Source: Reclinomonas americana ATCC 50394
Lineage: Eukaryota; Jakobida; Jakobea; Jakobida
Direction: 5' to 3'
DNA length: 33,305 nt
Assembly (NCBI GenBank): GCA_048213135.1
Contig: PS015129.1
Span: 44,696 to 78,000 of the forward strand
Below the pieces are notes generated by a model. That model was given only the letters and a program-made list of their open reading frames with translations, was not told where the DNA came from and made no database searches. Positions 19,904 through 30,719 of this stretch are shown one piece after another; position 1 is the stretch's first letter, and every line of letters begins with the position of its first letter. Both the position numbers and the translations under genes were made by a program.

Positions 19904-20102
19904 GATGAGAGAAAATGAAGTAGGCGGACACGGGACTTTCTTCGTTACCGCTCTTCTAATTGTTGCCTTGCTGGCTCGAGCGATGGTACACATGGAGGCT
20001 ACTACAATAGCTCACTGACAGCATCCCGTTGCAACGGGGCGAAAGCATGTCGACGTCGCTGCCGGTATTGTGCAATTGCAATCGATATCGGCAACCACGT
20101 AT

Positions 20103-20158
20103 ACAACAACAATTTCACCAACAAACAAGCAACAGCTGTCTTGATGACCAAGTTCAAC
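20103..20158 (+). repeat. Dispersed repeat copy B
   Basis: The plus strand carries ACAACAACAATTTCACC, then AACAAACAAGCAACAGCTGT, CTTGATGACCAAGTTCAA. It nearly matches copy A (13412-13473) and copy C (32166-32203). The rest of 19904-20467 shows no supported exon; a GTGTGTGT run lies near 20211. Confidence 0.85.
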
Positions 20159-20467
20159 CGGATCCAAAACATCAACACAAACACCATATCTTGAGGCAGC
20201 AGCAGGTTCCTTGTGTGTGTGTGTGTGTTCGCTCTCGGAGCTCCGAACAAGTCGAGAACTGCGATCTTGCTGTCTTTGTGGCCGCAGCGAGTCCCAAGCA
20301 CCGCAGTACGAAAGCCATTGAGTTAGCAAGTTCTGTAAGAAGCTGTGGATCTCTCGATCGCGCAAGTAAACATTATCTGCACAAGCCTTCATTTTCCTTT
20401 TTTGTACACATCCACCTTTGCAGTGGTTGAGTCATTTGAAGTCACAACACACACACGTGTGTCGCGC

Positions 20468-21333
20468 TCATGCCAAATTGAGGCCAATCTCCATCTGGGA
20501 AAAGAGAATGAGGTCCTGCGCGTGCGAGTCCTCGTGGCGAGTACCCTGCTTCAGCTCGAACTCGCGCTCCTGGCACTCGACAAAGCAGCCAAATGCGTCA
20601 AACTCGCGATACAGCATCTTCTCCTCCAGGCACTCGCGGCGGCACGACGACAGTCGCATCCTTGACTCCTCGCTAAAGCCGGCGTGCGCCAGTCCAGTAG
20701 CAGCGGCAGCGGCAGCCGAGGAGGCGGAGCCACCACCGTGAATCGCCTCGCGCATACGCTCCTCGGCATGCACGGCCGACGCCGACGGCAGGCGAGTGGC
20801 ACGCATGTCGCGCACGCCCTCCAGCTCGTCAGGCGACACCTCCTTTTGCTCAAACTCCGGGAACTCGTTCACGCAGTCGTAGAGGCAGCCGACTGTATAA
20901 AAAATGTAAGCACAGAGTATTATTCCGAATTTGGGCACGAACATCGGACAACGCAACACAAATCGAACTCGGCATCCGCGGCCTTGTCAGCGCGGCACTG
21001 GCGCTTGCACGACTCGACCGCCTCCAACATCATATCCGCAGTGAACTCGCAGCGAGTGTGGCAGCAGCACGTCTCCACGCCCGCCTGCAGCTCATCGCTC
21101 CAGTAGGTGACCAGTGTGCCACACGCGGCCGCGTCGTCGGGGCACTCGCACTCGCCGGAAGCCTCATTCATAACTCCGACAGCGTGCGAGGCCGCGTCGC
21201 CCAACGTCAAACACACGTCGTGATTGACTTCGTCGCGAGTGGCACCGGACACGAATGCAGCGCACAACACAATCGCCAGGACGACCACGGCCAGTGCGAA
21301 ACTTGACTTGCCAGCGGCGTGAAGAGAGACCAT
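20468..21333 (-). CDS. Secreted Cys-rich protein with internal duplication
   Basis: No family recognised. Two exons, 21333-20958 and 20892-20468, give 266 aa. The donor is TTG T|GTTGCG and the acceptor TTTATACAG|TC. An N-terminal signal peptide is clear: MVSLHAAGK, a hydrophobic core ALAVVVLAIVLCAAFVSG, then a cut near SGA-TR. The mature protein opens with a Cys-rich part (CECPDDAAACG, then CCCHTRC). It then has two related modules: SCKRQC...EFDLFGCLYDC at about residues 107-134 and SCRRECLEEKMLYREFDAFG followed by CFVEC at about 215-240, i.e. C-x3-C, a spacer, EFDxFGC-x3-C. An Ala/Gly-rich low-complexity linker separates them. The Cys spacing suggests disulfide-stapled helical hairpins. The splice joint falls inside module 1 and is confirmed by module 2. 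No anchor or ER-retention signal is seen. Its role is unknown; possibly surface, vacuolar or secreted. Confidence 0.8.
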
Positions 21334-22146
21334 GATGGTGGGTGGGTAAAGAGAGAGGGAGAGTTGAGAGTTGGGACGGGGGGGTGGGGCGCTCTCTAAG
21401 AGTCGAGTCAAAATATGTTGTTCGTGTCTCGGGCAAATCTTCCGGTGTGACGACGGAGAAACAGCAGTGCTGCTGCATGTGCGACGTCGCGAATCTTTTC
21501 TCTCGAGGATAGGCAAGTAGGATATCCAGAAGCACAGCAGCCCACAGAGAATCACTTCCTCTTCTTTCTCTCTCCAGATGCGTATGCAGAATTTGGGAGG
21601 GTCGATATCTGTATCGCTGATCATTTTTCTGTTTCTCTTCTTTCCTCTGTCCGACTCCCTCTCGTGCACATGCAACTAGAGGTGTATCACACGCAAAGCA
21701 GCCCACACAGGACCACATTGTCTTTCTTTCCCTCTCGTTATGCAGGCAAATTATGGAGGACAGATATCACACACAAAACCAGTTTCTCTTGTTCCTGTCG
21801 GTTCTCAGCAGGGAGGGAGGGTTAAGTACAGCTGCAGCCCACAGAGAGCCTCTCTCTCTCTCTGTCTCTGTCTCTCTCTCTCTCTCTCTCTCTCCGGCAC
21901 AAGTGAAGTTGGGAAGGATCAAGAACAATCCCACCCTTCACAGATGCAGTTTCTCTCCCTTTTCTCGCGCGTGCAGAATGAGTCTCCACCCACACAAAAT
22001 CACTGTCCATCTTTTCTCTCTCTTCTTCTCTCTCTCCCTCTCTCTCTCTCTCTCCAAGCACACGCAAGTTTGGGAGTATAAGCAATTCTTCATGTCACTC
22101 TTCACGCGTAATGCGCGCGCACACACACTCTTTCCAGCGCACCGGT
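21334..22146. repeat. Intergenic tandem repeat, ~140-170 bp unit, 4 copies
   Basis: Between the S1P lyase stop and the Cys-rich gene start. GCAGCCCACA(GAG/CAG) is found at about 21535, 21700 and 21833, with a weaker CACACAAAATCAC copy at about 21991. Each is followed by a CT run, then a (G)CAAGTTTGGGA-like word (AGAATTTGGGAGG, CAAATTATGGAGG, TGAAGTTGGGAAG, CAAGTTTGGGAGT). GATATC follows in the first two copies. The Cys-rich promoter and the lyase 3' UTR must lie here, but I see no clear signal for either. Confidence 0.75.
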
Positions 22147-23640
22147 CTAGTACAGTGCAAACTTGAGCAGAGCCTCGATGATAAACTCGGAGATCGAGCC
22201 GCGGTCCGGGAACGTGCCAGCGAAACCGTAGGCCGCCACCGTGCCGCTCTTGAACTTCTTCGGGTCGGCCTTGACCTGATCAGAGAGGGGAAAGGGATGG
22301 TGAGGCGACAACAGGGAAGGAGTAGAGGGAAAGGGATAGAGGGGGGAAAGAGGTAGAGGGGGGAAAGAGGTAGAGGCGACAAAGGGGAAGGAGTAGAGGG
22401 AAAGGGATAGAGGGGAGGAAGAGAGTAGAAAGAGGCGAGCCTGCGAGTCCTGTGTCGAAATGAAACGAGAGCGAGTGCATGTTTCTCTCTTGCGAACAGC
22501 GCTTCGTATGTACTTGGCTGCCCAACTCTCGTGCTCGTTCAGTATCGGTCAGTGCGAAAGCAAGTCGGAGTGACGAGAGGGCAGTGAGCAGCCGGACGAA
22601 GATGATGAAGAGTACGAGGAGGAAAGCGATAAGAATGAGGAGAACTGATTCTCGGCGCTTTGACAACCTCGCTCAGAGGTATTAGTGCCCGAGACGGTGA
22701 ATGAAGGAGAAGAGAAGGAAAGTGAAGACATGAGAGGAAAGAGAGGACAGGAGAGAAAACACGCATTCCTACTTCTTCAACACTCCGTTGCACAAGCACA
22801 CGAAGCGCTCGACTCAATAGAGCGATTGATGTGAATAAAGGTTATTCCTCGCCTCCCTGTGGCGTGCTCTGACTCATACGCACGCAGTCGGATCCATCCT
22901 CCTTCTCCCGTCATCACTCTCTCCCTCCCTCTCCTCTCTCCCCTCCCCGCGCCACTCACCGCCTTCACGCCCTCCTTCAAATCGCGCACAAACTCCTCCC
23001 ACACATGCACATGGCGCATGGTCGTGGTGCAATGCAAACTGCGGGGGCGAGGAGATGAGTTTTCTTGCAGACGATGCTAACAAGAGTGAGACGGCACACG
23101 CAACGCATTCGGTCGCTGATTCTTCTCAATGTGCCAGTGCTTGTGCTCCAGGAACTGGGCGACCATGAAGATGTCCAACGACGGATCGGCGCTCTTGATG
23201 GCGAACACGACACCGCACGGCTCGGAGCAAATGGCCAGCTCGGGGATATCCTCGCGCACGCTGCACGGTATGCGTGAGTGGCGCGGCGCGAGGAGGGTTT
23301 CAAAAAAAGAGAAATACTCACGCTCTCATAATGTTGTCAGCCGCATCCTTGATCTGGCTCATCTCCTCAATGTAGCCTGGGCAAAGAGGGTTGAGAGGGG
23401 AAGGGGAAAGAGGGGGATAGAAAGGAGCAGTCAAGGAGTAAGAAAAGAGAAGTGAAAACGAGAGGTGACAGGAGGGGCAACACAACAGGATGACACGGAT
23501 TTTAGAGGGGCAATGGCTAAAGGAAGGAGAACGTCGAGAAAGGGGGAAGGAAAGAGAAGAAGAGTCATGAAGGCGGATGCAACAAGAGAAGCGCGGCGAG
23601 GGAAAGAGACAAGAAAATAAGCGAGAACGGACCGAAGAGA

Positions 23641-23675
<35 letters not shown>

Positions 23676-26600
23676 AACAGAAGAGAACGGAGATCAAGCG
23701 GACGCGAGATGAGAAAAGAGTGGACGGAATGGAACGAAGAAATGAGGGGGGAAGGCGAAGGGGAGATGAGAGAATGAATCGAGAGATGTCGAGAACGAGA
23801 CGAGGAGAAGCTGACGAAGCGGAGAAAAAGGAAACGGGAAGAGGGGGAGGAAATGCAGGACTCACCCTTCTCGCCAGTCGACACCATCGACGCCCAGGCG
23901 GTGGCAATCAGCGCACCGGGGCGGCTACCCATGAACGACGGGCTGCACGCAAAAAACAGAGACTGAATTTCAAGGCTCCCCATGCAAGAGACAGCGGCAC
24001 TCGCACGCCTCACCTGCCGTACAAGCCACCCGGCCAGTTCGGGTACGCAAAGAACTGGTGACGCAGGAAGTCGACGTTGCGGTACGTGATGACGCTGGCA
24101 CCCTGTGCATCAAATGCGCGCGAGTCAGGCACGATTGCCAATAGCAGCGACTAGATTCCTGTCCACCCACCTTGGCCGAGAAGCCAAACTTGTGCACGTC
24201 GGCCGACATGGACGTCACACCACGGTTGCGATAGTCAAACGGCACAATGTTGGGGAAGCCGGCTTTCTCGAGCCACGGAAGCTGTCCAGGGAGATAGGGA
24301 GAGCATATGAGAGGGAGGCAGAGAAAGAGAGAGAAAGAGAGAGAGACTCCGCCAACCAAGCGCCTGCTCACCATGAATCCACCAAGGCAGCCATCCACGT
24401 GGCACGGCACGCCCTTGGAGTAGGCAAACTCGGAGATCTCCGGAATCGGGTCCAGCACGCCGTGCGGGTAGCTGACGGCTGAGCCAACAATCTGTACCGC
24501 GAAAAAGATGAGAATGCTGCGCAGAAAACAAAAGCGCACACATGCACACACCATCACCACGTTGCGGTTGAACTTGCTCTTCATCGACGAGATGAGAGCC
24601 TTGCCGGTCTTCTGATCGCAGTCGAAATAGGTGCATGTCATGCCAAAGTAGTGAGCGGCCTTCTCAAGCGCCGGGTGGGCGGTGATGGGCAGCAGACTGC
24701 ACATACGTGTGAGTGTGGGAGTGGGAGTCACCTTTCCTCTTCAAACGCAACATCTCCGGCTCGGTGATGCCACGCTCGCGACCCATCTCGCGGTACACCA
24801 GTGTGGCCATGAGCAGGGACTCGGTGCCGCCGCTGGTCATGGTGCCGCACACCTTGTCGTTGCCGTTCAGCATCGAGGCAGTCATGCGCACAACCTAAAA
24901 CGAGAGGGCGTGTGAGGGCGCAAAGGGGCAAGGGTGGTGTGCATGGAAAACACTTTACCTCCTGCTCCATTTCGGCCACCGACGGGAACGACGATACGTG
25001 GAGTGGGTTGGTCTGGCTGAACATGCCGTACACCTCGTTCATGAATTGCACGTGCTCCTCACCGCCGTGGTACACGAAACCGAAGGCCTTTGAAGGGGGA
25101 AGGAGGGGAAAGGGGAAGGGGAAGGGAGGGATAAGGGGAAGGGAGGGCAAAGGGAAGGAATGAATGGAGGAAGAGAGAAGAAACCGGAGGGAGAGAGGGT
25201 GAGAGGGAGAGAGATGCGGAAGGAAGTGGCGCTGAAAGAGGAGAAGCAAGGCGGTGCAGAAGACAGACAACATCGACGTCGAGGGGAGAGGCTAATCGCC
25301 CAACAGAACAGCGATGTTGGAGAGAAAAGTACAGAAGGAGACGTAACATGGCGCAGGGGAAAACGACGCTGCACAGAAAAGAACAGCGCTGCAGATATTC
25401 AGAGAGGCGAAGCACACGGGGCCTAATGAAGAGAAGAGAAAAGAGAGAGCACAGCAGAGCTTGGCCGGATGGAGAAATCGCAGAGGAACATCGGAGAAGC
25501 AGCATCGTGGCACATTGCAGGGGTGAAATAACGGTGACGAGAGAAGGAGCGTAGCAGGAAAGATTGCGCAGAGAAGGGAGACAGAGAGAGAAAGCTGAAC
25601 CGTACTTGAATGCACACTCACCTTGCCCTTCTGCCATTCACAGTCGCGATCCTTCATCTGCTGCATCTTGGCCAGCAGCTGACGGTGCTGGATGCCGTCG
25701 CGCGGAACCGCACGGTACCGTCCCTCGCGCTCCTTCTGTGCCGTGGAAGATGCATCACGTGAGAGCAAGAACGAACCACGTGTTGAACGAAGTTAAAGTT
25801 GTCACAAAGGGACGATTAAGTGTGCGCCTCCAGCGTGACGGGCGGAAAGAGAGCAAGAGTGCAATGGAAGCGAGAATATGACGAACAAAGAGGAGTCCAG
25901 CACTGGAAGAGAGAATGCAAGTGCATAATGAAGAATGAGCGACAGGGAATGAAGGCGAAAGCGAGAGCAAAGGGCGGGACGGAGCTGCAAATGCATGAAG
26001 GAGAGGGCGAGTGGAAGACAAGGATAACAAGATGAAGGGTTGGGCAAGACAGCGAGAACCCCAAGGAATGAAGGGAGACGGATTGAGCACATTAGAGAAG
26101 CGAAGCGAGACAGACAACGAAGAGTTGGAAATGAGAAGGAAGCGTGTAAGGGAAGTGTGACCGAGGAGGAGAAAGGAAAAAAGGACAGAGCAATAAAGGG
26201 AAAGCACGAAAAGAAATGCAAACGCCGAACACGGCGAGTGAATTAGAAGAACAAGTGTTCTTTTTTTCCCCCTTCCCTTCCTCCCTTCCCTTCTCCCCCT
26301 TCGCACCTTATTTCCCACATCATCCAACATCTTCATCTTGCGCTTCTTCTCCAGCTTGTACAGCCAGCTCAGCACCGGCGCGCGCTTCACAAAGTTCAGC
26401 ACCGACCGCGCAATCACCGTGAACAAGCCTGTACACACACAGAAACTCCGCCAATGAGCTCCCCAACTCCGGCATTGCAATGAAATGCGACATGACACGT
26501 GTGTGCGGCGAAAGGAGAAGGAGGAGGAGGAGAAAGAGAAGGAGAAGGAGGCTGGAGGGGGAGAGAGGAAGGAGAAGGAGGAGAAGGAGAGGTATGAATA

Positions 26601-27710
26601 TGCATGAAAAGTGTCTCTTCTTGTCTTTCTCTTTTCCTCAGCTCTCTTTGTGCAGCTTTCTGACTGCGGCAATGCTCGCAAGGAGTAGGCCACATAGTAG
26701 AGGGAGAACGATGAGTGAATGTGTGTGAGGGGGGAGAATGAGAATGCATTTGTGCGAATTGTGCACGCAAGTGCATCTCTTCGCGCAACTCTGCCACTGC
26801 TGCAGCGCATACAGCAAGAAGTCCACATATAGGAGAGCAGACAGGAGGATGCAGCGCAAGTGAAAGCACTCGTGCATGATGAAAGCGCTTTTCCCACTTT
26901 CTCTCTTTCTCCTCTCTTTTTCTTCCTCTCTCTCCGCGCAACTATCTCACTGACGCAGTGCAAACAGTGTGCGTGTGTGCGTGAGAGAAGGAGCTGCACA
27001 AGGAGAGGAACTTAAAGAGAGAGTGGGAAAAAAGGCACTTTTGTTATGTTGTGACACTCTTTGCTCTCTTGTCTGTTCTTCTCTGTGCGGCTTTCTTACT
27101 ACTGCAGTGCACACAGAAGAAAGCTACACAGAGAATAGGAGACAAGAGAACAAAGCGCATTGTGATAAATGTGCCTTTATCTCTCACTATCTCTTCTTCC
27201 GCTTGCGCAACTCCTTCTCACACACACACATAAACACTACTGCAGTACCCACCGCAACAAAGACAAACAGAAAAGAGAAGACAAGAGAACAAAGAGCGCG
27301 ACAAAAGTGCCTTTTCTCACTTTTTCTCTCTGTCTTTATCTCTTCCTCCGCTTGCGCAACTCCTTCTCTCTCACACACACACGCATACACACTGCTGCAC
27401 AAAGACAAACAGAGAAGAGCAGACAAGAGAACATCATAAAAGTGCCTTTTTCCTCCCTCTCCCCCCCCCTTTCTCCCTCCACGCAACTCTCCGACTGCCG
27501 CAGCGCCCACAACAAGTAGGCCAGTGTGAAGGCAATGAGAGCTCCACCAATGAGCACAGAGAGCGCGCACAGAGGCGAGTTCTCATGCGCCGCGAGCAGC
27601 GTGGCCCACGCGCCACGTGCATCGGCGGCGAGCGCTTGAGCCCACACGCTCAGACGCTGAGTCAATGGAGTGTCAAAGGTGCTGGCGAGGAGCACGAGAG
27701 TGCCAGCCAT
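22147..27710 (-). CDS. SGPL1: Sphingosine-1-phosphate lyase
   Basis: PLP enzyme of the ER membrane that splits S1P into a fatty aldehyde and phosphoethanolamine, the last step of sphingolipid breakdown. Exons (minus): 27710-27488, 26428-26307, 25735-25622, 25087-24959, 24894-24752, 24696-24552, 24491-24372, 24281-24171, 24102-24014, 23942-23866, 23376-23322, 23260-23105, 23038-22960, 22275-22147; exactly 564 codons with stop, 563 aa (human enzyme 568). One N-terminal helix (LSVLIGGALIAFTLAYLLWA, about residues 50-70) faces the soluble domain to the cytosol. Marks: GKAFGFVYHGGEEH, SVAEMEQE, TSGGTESLL, HPALEKAAHYF, PHGVLDPI, CHVDGCLGGF, and the PLP-binding lysine in MSADVHKFGFSAK, then YPNWPGGLYGSPSFMGSRPG. 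The start is the first ATG, with a good N-terminal fit. Intron 1 is about 1.06 kb and built of tandem exon-end copies. It stands 734 bp downstream of AGMO, same strand. Confidence 0.96.
22310..22430. repeat. Minisatellite GGGAAAGAGGTAGAGGG and longer duplicated block
   Basis: Within the last S1P lyase intron. GGAAGGAGTAGAGGGAAAGG followed by GATAGAGGGG occurs twice (about 22316 and 22386), with two GGGGGGAAAGAGGTAGAG units between. Confidence 0.9.
23590..23720. repeat. (GA)n and GAGAACGGA repeats
   Basis: GA microsatellite (about 23643-23671) flanked by GAGAACGGAGA and AGAGAACGGAGAT units, in a GA-rich intron of S1P lyase. Confidence 0.85.
26640..27490 (-). repeat. Tandem copies of S1P lyase exon-1 end plus donor site, ~120-150 bp unit, about 6 copies
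   Basis: Plus-strand words (G)CGCAACTC(C/T) or TGCGGCTTTC followed by ACTGC(T/A)GCA(G) recur at about 27483 (true exon end), 27353, 27206, 27088, 26938, 26785 and 26650. On the minus strand, in the exon frame, the true exon ends LAYLLWALRQSES before GTTGCG. The copy at 26785 reads DFLLYALQQWQS before GTTGCG, and the copy at 26650 reads YVAYSLRALPQSES before GCTGCA. Units also share an AAGTGCCTTTT/AAAAGGCAC word and a CAGACAAGAGAAC word. This fills S1P lyase intron 1. Confidence 0.8.
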
Positions 27711-28444
27711 GGCTCGGAGAAAGGAAAGGAGAAAATGGAGATCTGAACGAAATGGATTCCCGGACTTAACTTGACTTGGGCAAGGGCACGTGGCACTTGA
27801 AGCCGCAAGCTCAGACAAGCAGTCGACGGAGTAGTGGCTGTAGACTGCACATGCTTCAATTCCGCTCGGAATTTGGTCATAAACGCGGCAGAGCGTCTGC
27901 TTTCTCCCGATCGTACGCTGCCTCAATCGATTGCTTTCCTCCTGTCGTTTGTTGTCTTTCCCGAGCTTAATCATCGCTGGAAGCCTGGCGAGGGTCACGG
28001 ATCCGCCGATGCAAGAGCAAGGGTCAACAGTGCGGGCACGAGATCTGCCCTTGCAATTGGGCTTCAAGATGCTCACCACACAAGCTGGTGATCATCATGC
28101 AGCTGTGTTGCTGTTTGGATTAGTAAAGTTGTTGCTGTTGTTGTTGTTGTAGTTGTTGTTGCCGCTGCTGCTACTGCTGCTGCAGTTGTTGCAGTTGTGT
28201 TTTCGTTGTTGCTGTGGCAGCTGCTCTTGCACTCGCTGTTGCTGCTGCTGATCTAGTTATTGTTGCTCTCGCTCTTGCAGCCACCGCTCAAATCAGCCGT
28301 ATTGATGCTCCCTTCGAATCCTGTCGCCCATCCTCCCTTCCCCGCAAAACTACACAATGAGAACATACGCTTCACTACGCTACTGCTTCGAAAAACGGTC
28401 AAAACAAAAAAACAAGAACAGAATAAGAAACGGGAGTCACAACC
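27711..28444. other. Intergenic spacer AGMO to S1P lyase with TTG/CTG triplet tract
   Basis: Contains the S1P lyase promoter and the AGMO 3' end; no exon is supported. About 28110-28260 is made of TTG, CTG and GCTGCTG triplets on the plus strand (CAA/CAG on the gene strand), interrupted. Next to it, GATCATCATGCAGCTGTGTT and GCTGTTTGG at about 28090-28118 resemble a worn copy of the dispersed repeat. No clear TATA box is seen. Confidence 0.5.
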
Positions 28445-30654
28445 TCACACGCGACTGCTCTCGTCCTTCAAGTCGGGCAGGAACAGCATGGTGGATTTGT
28501 CGCTGTTGATGCTCGACGACGACGACGACAAGGGCGAGAGTGGGCTCGACTTGCCCATGGGTGACATGGGCGATATGGAGTGGCCATTGGTGGTGATGGC
28601 AATCACCGCCGAGGAGGAGGACAACGAGGAGGGAGTGCCATTGGCAATGGTGACGGTCATCGGCAGCGCGGTGGTGCCGGCGGTCGGGTGCTGGTAGAAG
28701 ATGAGGTAGGAGAGCCAGCAAAAGACGGCCACCGAGTAGAGCGAGACGGCCATGCTGTAGGGCTCGGAGGGGAGGCCGCTGGTGATCATAAAAGAGGGGA
28801 GGGCGGCGGTCAGTGCCAGGCGGGCCATTTCGCACCACAGCACAATGGAGATGCTGCCGCGTGACTTGCTACTTTGGTCCTCGCTGTCGCCGTGTGACTC
28901 TTTCGTGAGCAGGTGGCGGTTGTTGAGGACACACGCCACTGTCGTCAGGCACCTTTTTGAGGGGAGAAGGGGTTGTGAGGGAAAGGAAAATGGTAACAAA
29001 GGAAGAGGAGGATGAGACGCGTGACAAACCAAATCATGTAGGCACCCTTGACAATCACTTGCAGGGGGGTGAGGCCGGGGAAATTGAGGACGGGCAGTCC
29101 AATGCCTGCGCCAAAGGCGAAGGAGACCAGCGCAAAGGCCAGCCACCGCGGCGCAATGAAGGGATTGAAGACGGGTGAGGTGTTGGGATCGGGTTGCGGG
29201 CACGAGTAGTAGGCGCCGGTCGAGGGGTCCCACGCCGGGCTGCGCACCACCACTTGCACCTTGGTGCAGGGGTCGTGGACGGCGGCCACGGCCTTGCCAA
29301 TGTCCTCCCAGTGGTGCATCTGGATGGCCACCGGGTCGAATGTCTCCAGCGGGTGCACGAGGCCGTACACGCACTCCTCGCGCTCCTCCTCGAACGTGCC
29401 GAACCACTTGTCGAAGACGATCAAAATGCCGCCATACTGCAAAAGGGAAAGGGTGGGTGAGGGGGACGGGAGAAGGGAAGGGGGGGAGAGGGGAGTGGGC
29501 GCAACGTTCTTGTCGAGGTATTGTGGGTTGCGGGCGTGGTGGACGCGGTGGTGGCTGGGGGTGTTGAGGATGTGTTCCAGCCAGCCGAGTTTCGGCACGG
29601 TTTTGGAGTGGATCTGATGAGGGGAAAGGGTGAGAAGGGGAAGGCGAAGGGGGAAGGGGGAGAAGGGGAAGGGAAAGGGTGGAGCCATATGCGAAGCACT
29701 ATTGCCTCTTGCAATGCTTGAGCACTCTGAACTACCTCTCCCATCCCTTCTCCATCCCTCACACGCAACGAGGAATTGGTAAATGAGGTTGATTTGCGCG
29801 TGCTTGGCATACATGATCGGCGAGAAGAAGAGCGCCAGCCAAATGTTGGAGATCCACGACAGGACGTTTTGCAAAACTCCTTGTCGTAGGGCGACGGCGT
29901 AATTAAAGTCCTCCCTGTGGGGGCGAAGAAGGGTAAATAAATGGCAAAGAGATGAAGAAGAAGGATGGAAGAGAGACGCTGAATGCAGAGAAAAGAGAAT
30001 AGAAGGGATGGAGTAGAATAGGTAACCAAGGGAATTAAAAGAGTTACGAGAACAGTCAAGCGAGGGCAAAGAGACAAAGAGACAAAGAGGGAGGGTGAGA
30101 GAGAGTGAGGCGAAGGTGAAGAGAGGAATCGAAACTGGGCAAAAGACGGGCATGTCTGAGAGACATGCTGTCTGGAGACAGAAGAGGAAGGCACACGATA
30201 TGAGACCTGCATACTGAGAACAAGTATGCTGCACTGAGATAGAAGCAATACGCGAGCAACCTGAAGAAGAAAAGAAGAAAGGACGGCGAACGAATGGAAG
30301 GTCAGAGGACATCCAAGAGGAGCATTCTCTCACCCTCTCCCTCTCCCTCTCCCTCTCCCCTCTCCCTCTCCCTCTCCTTCCCCCTCTCATCTCTCTCTTG
30401 TGGCCGCTACGCAACGACGAGTGGTGCACTGTGTGCGTGGCCCAGCCAAAATTCATCTCATGCACGGCGCGGTGGAACCAGTAAAAGGCGAAATCGGTCA
30501 AGAAGAAGCAGAGGAACTCGGTGATCCACGAGTCGTCCGGCAGCGTCATCAGGTGCGCATAGTGGTACACGTACGCGAAAGGAACAATGGCGAGGAAGTT
30601 GCAAAAGAGGCGTCCCAAAATTTGCTGGAAGAAGCCGGCAGTCAAGTCGGATAT
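28445..30654 (-). CDS. AGMO: Alkylglycerol monooxygenase (5' exon missing)
   Basis: Tetrahydrobiopterin-dependent ER membrane enzyme that hydroxylates ether lipids, which then fall apart into glycerol lipid and fatty aldehyde. Exons (minus): 30654-30416, 29914-29770, 29613-29506, 29436-29030, 28952-28445; 468 visible residues in phase. All histidine boxes of the fatty acid hydroxylase superfamily are present: FYWFHRAVHE, THTVHHSSEDFNYAVALRQG, and NTPSHHRVHHARNPQYLDKN, then YGGILIVFDKWFGTFEEE, YGLVHPLETFDP and HHWEDI. Membrane helices flank the boxes and three more follow. The last ~80 residues are Ser-rich and end DLKDESSRV, longer than in animal enzymes. The first visible exon begins at the acceptor CGCAG|ATATCC. 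The N-terminal helix exon is missing, probably inside gap 31677-32165. Donors after exons 1, 2 and 3 all read GTTGCG and are fixed by homology. Confidence 0.93.
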
Positions 30655-30719
30655 CTGCGAGGGGGCGGGAAGGGGGAAGAGGGTGGGCGGGGGGAAGGAA
30701 GGGAGAGAGGGGAAAGAAA

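Noticed and set aside
13412-20158. Dispersed repeat as a C/D box snoRNA (it contains TTGATGA)
   Set aside because: No paired D box or terminal stem could be found at a consistent distance in the copies.
30150-30168. Perfect 8-bp hairpin GCATGTCT-GAG-AGACATGC
   Set aside because: Too short and isolated within an AGMO intron to call a functional element.
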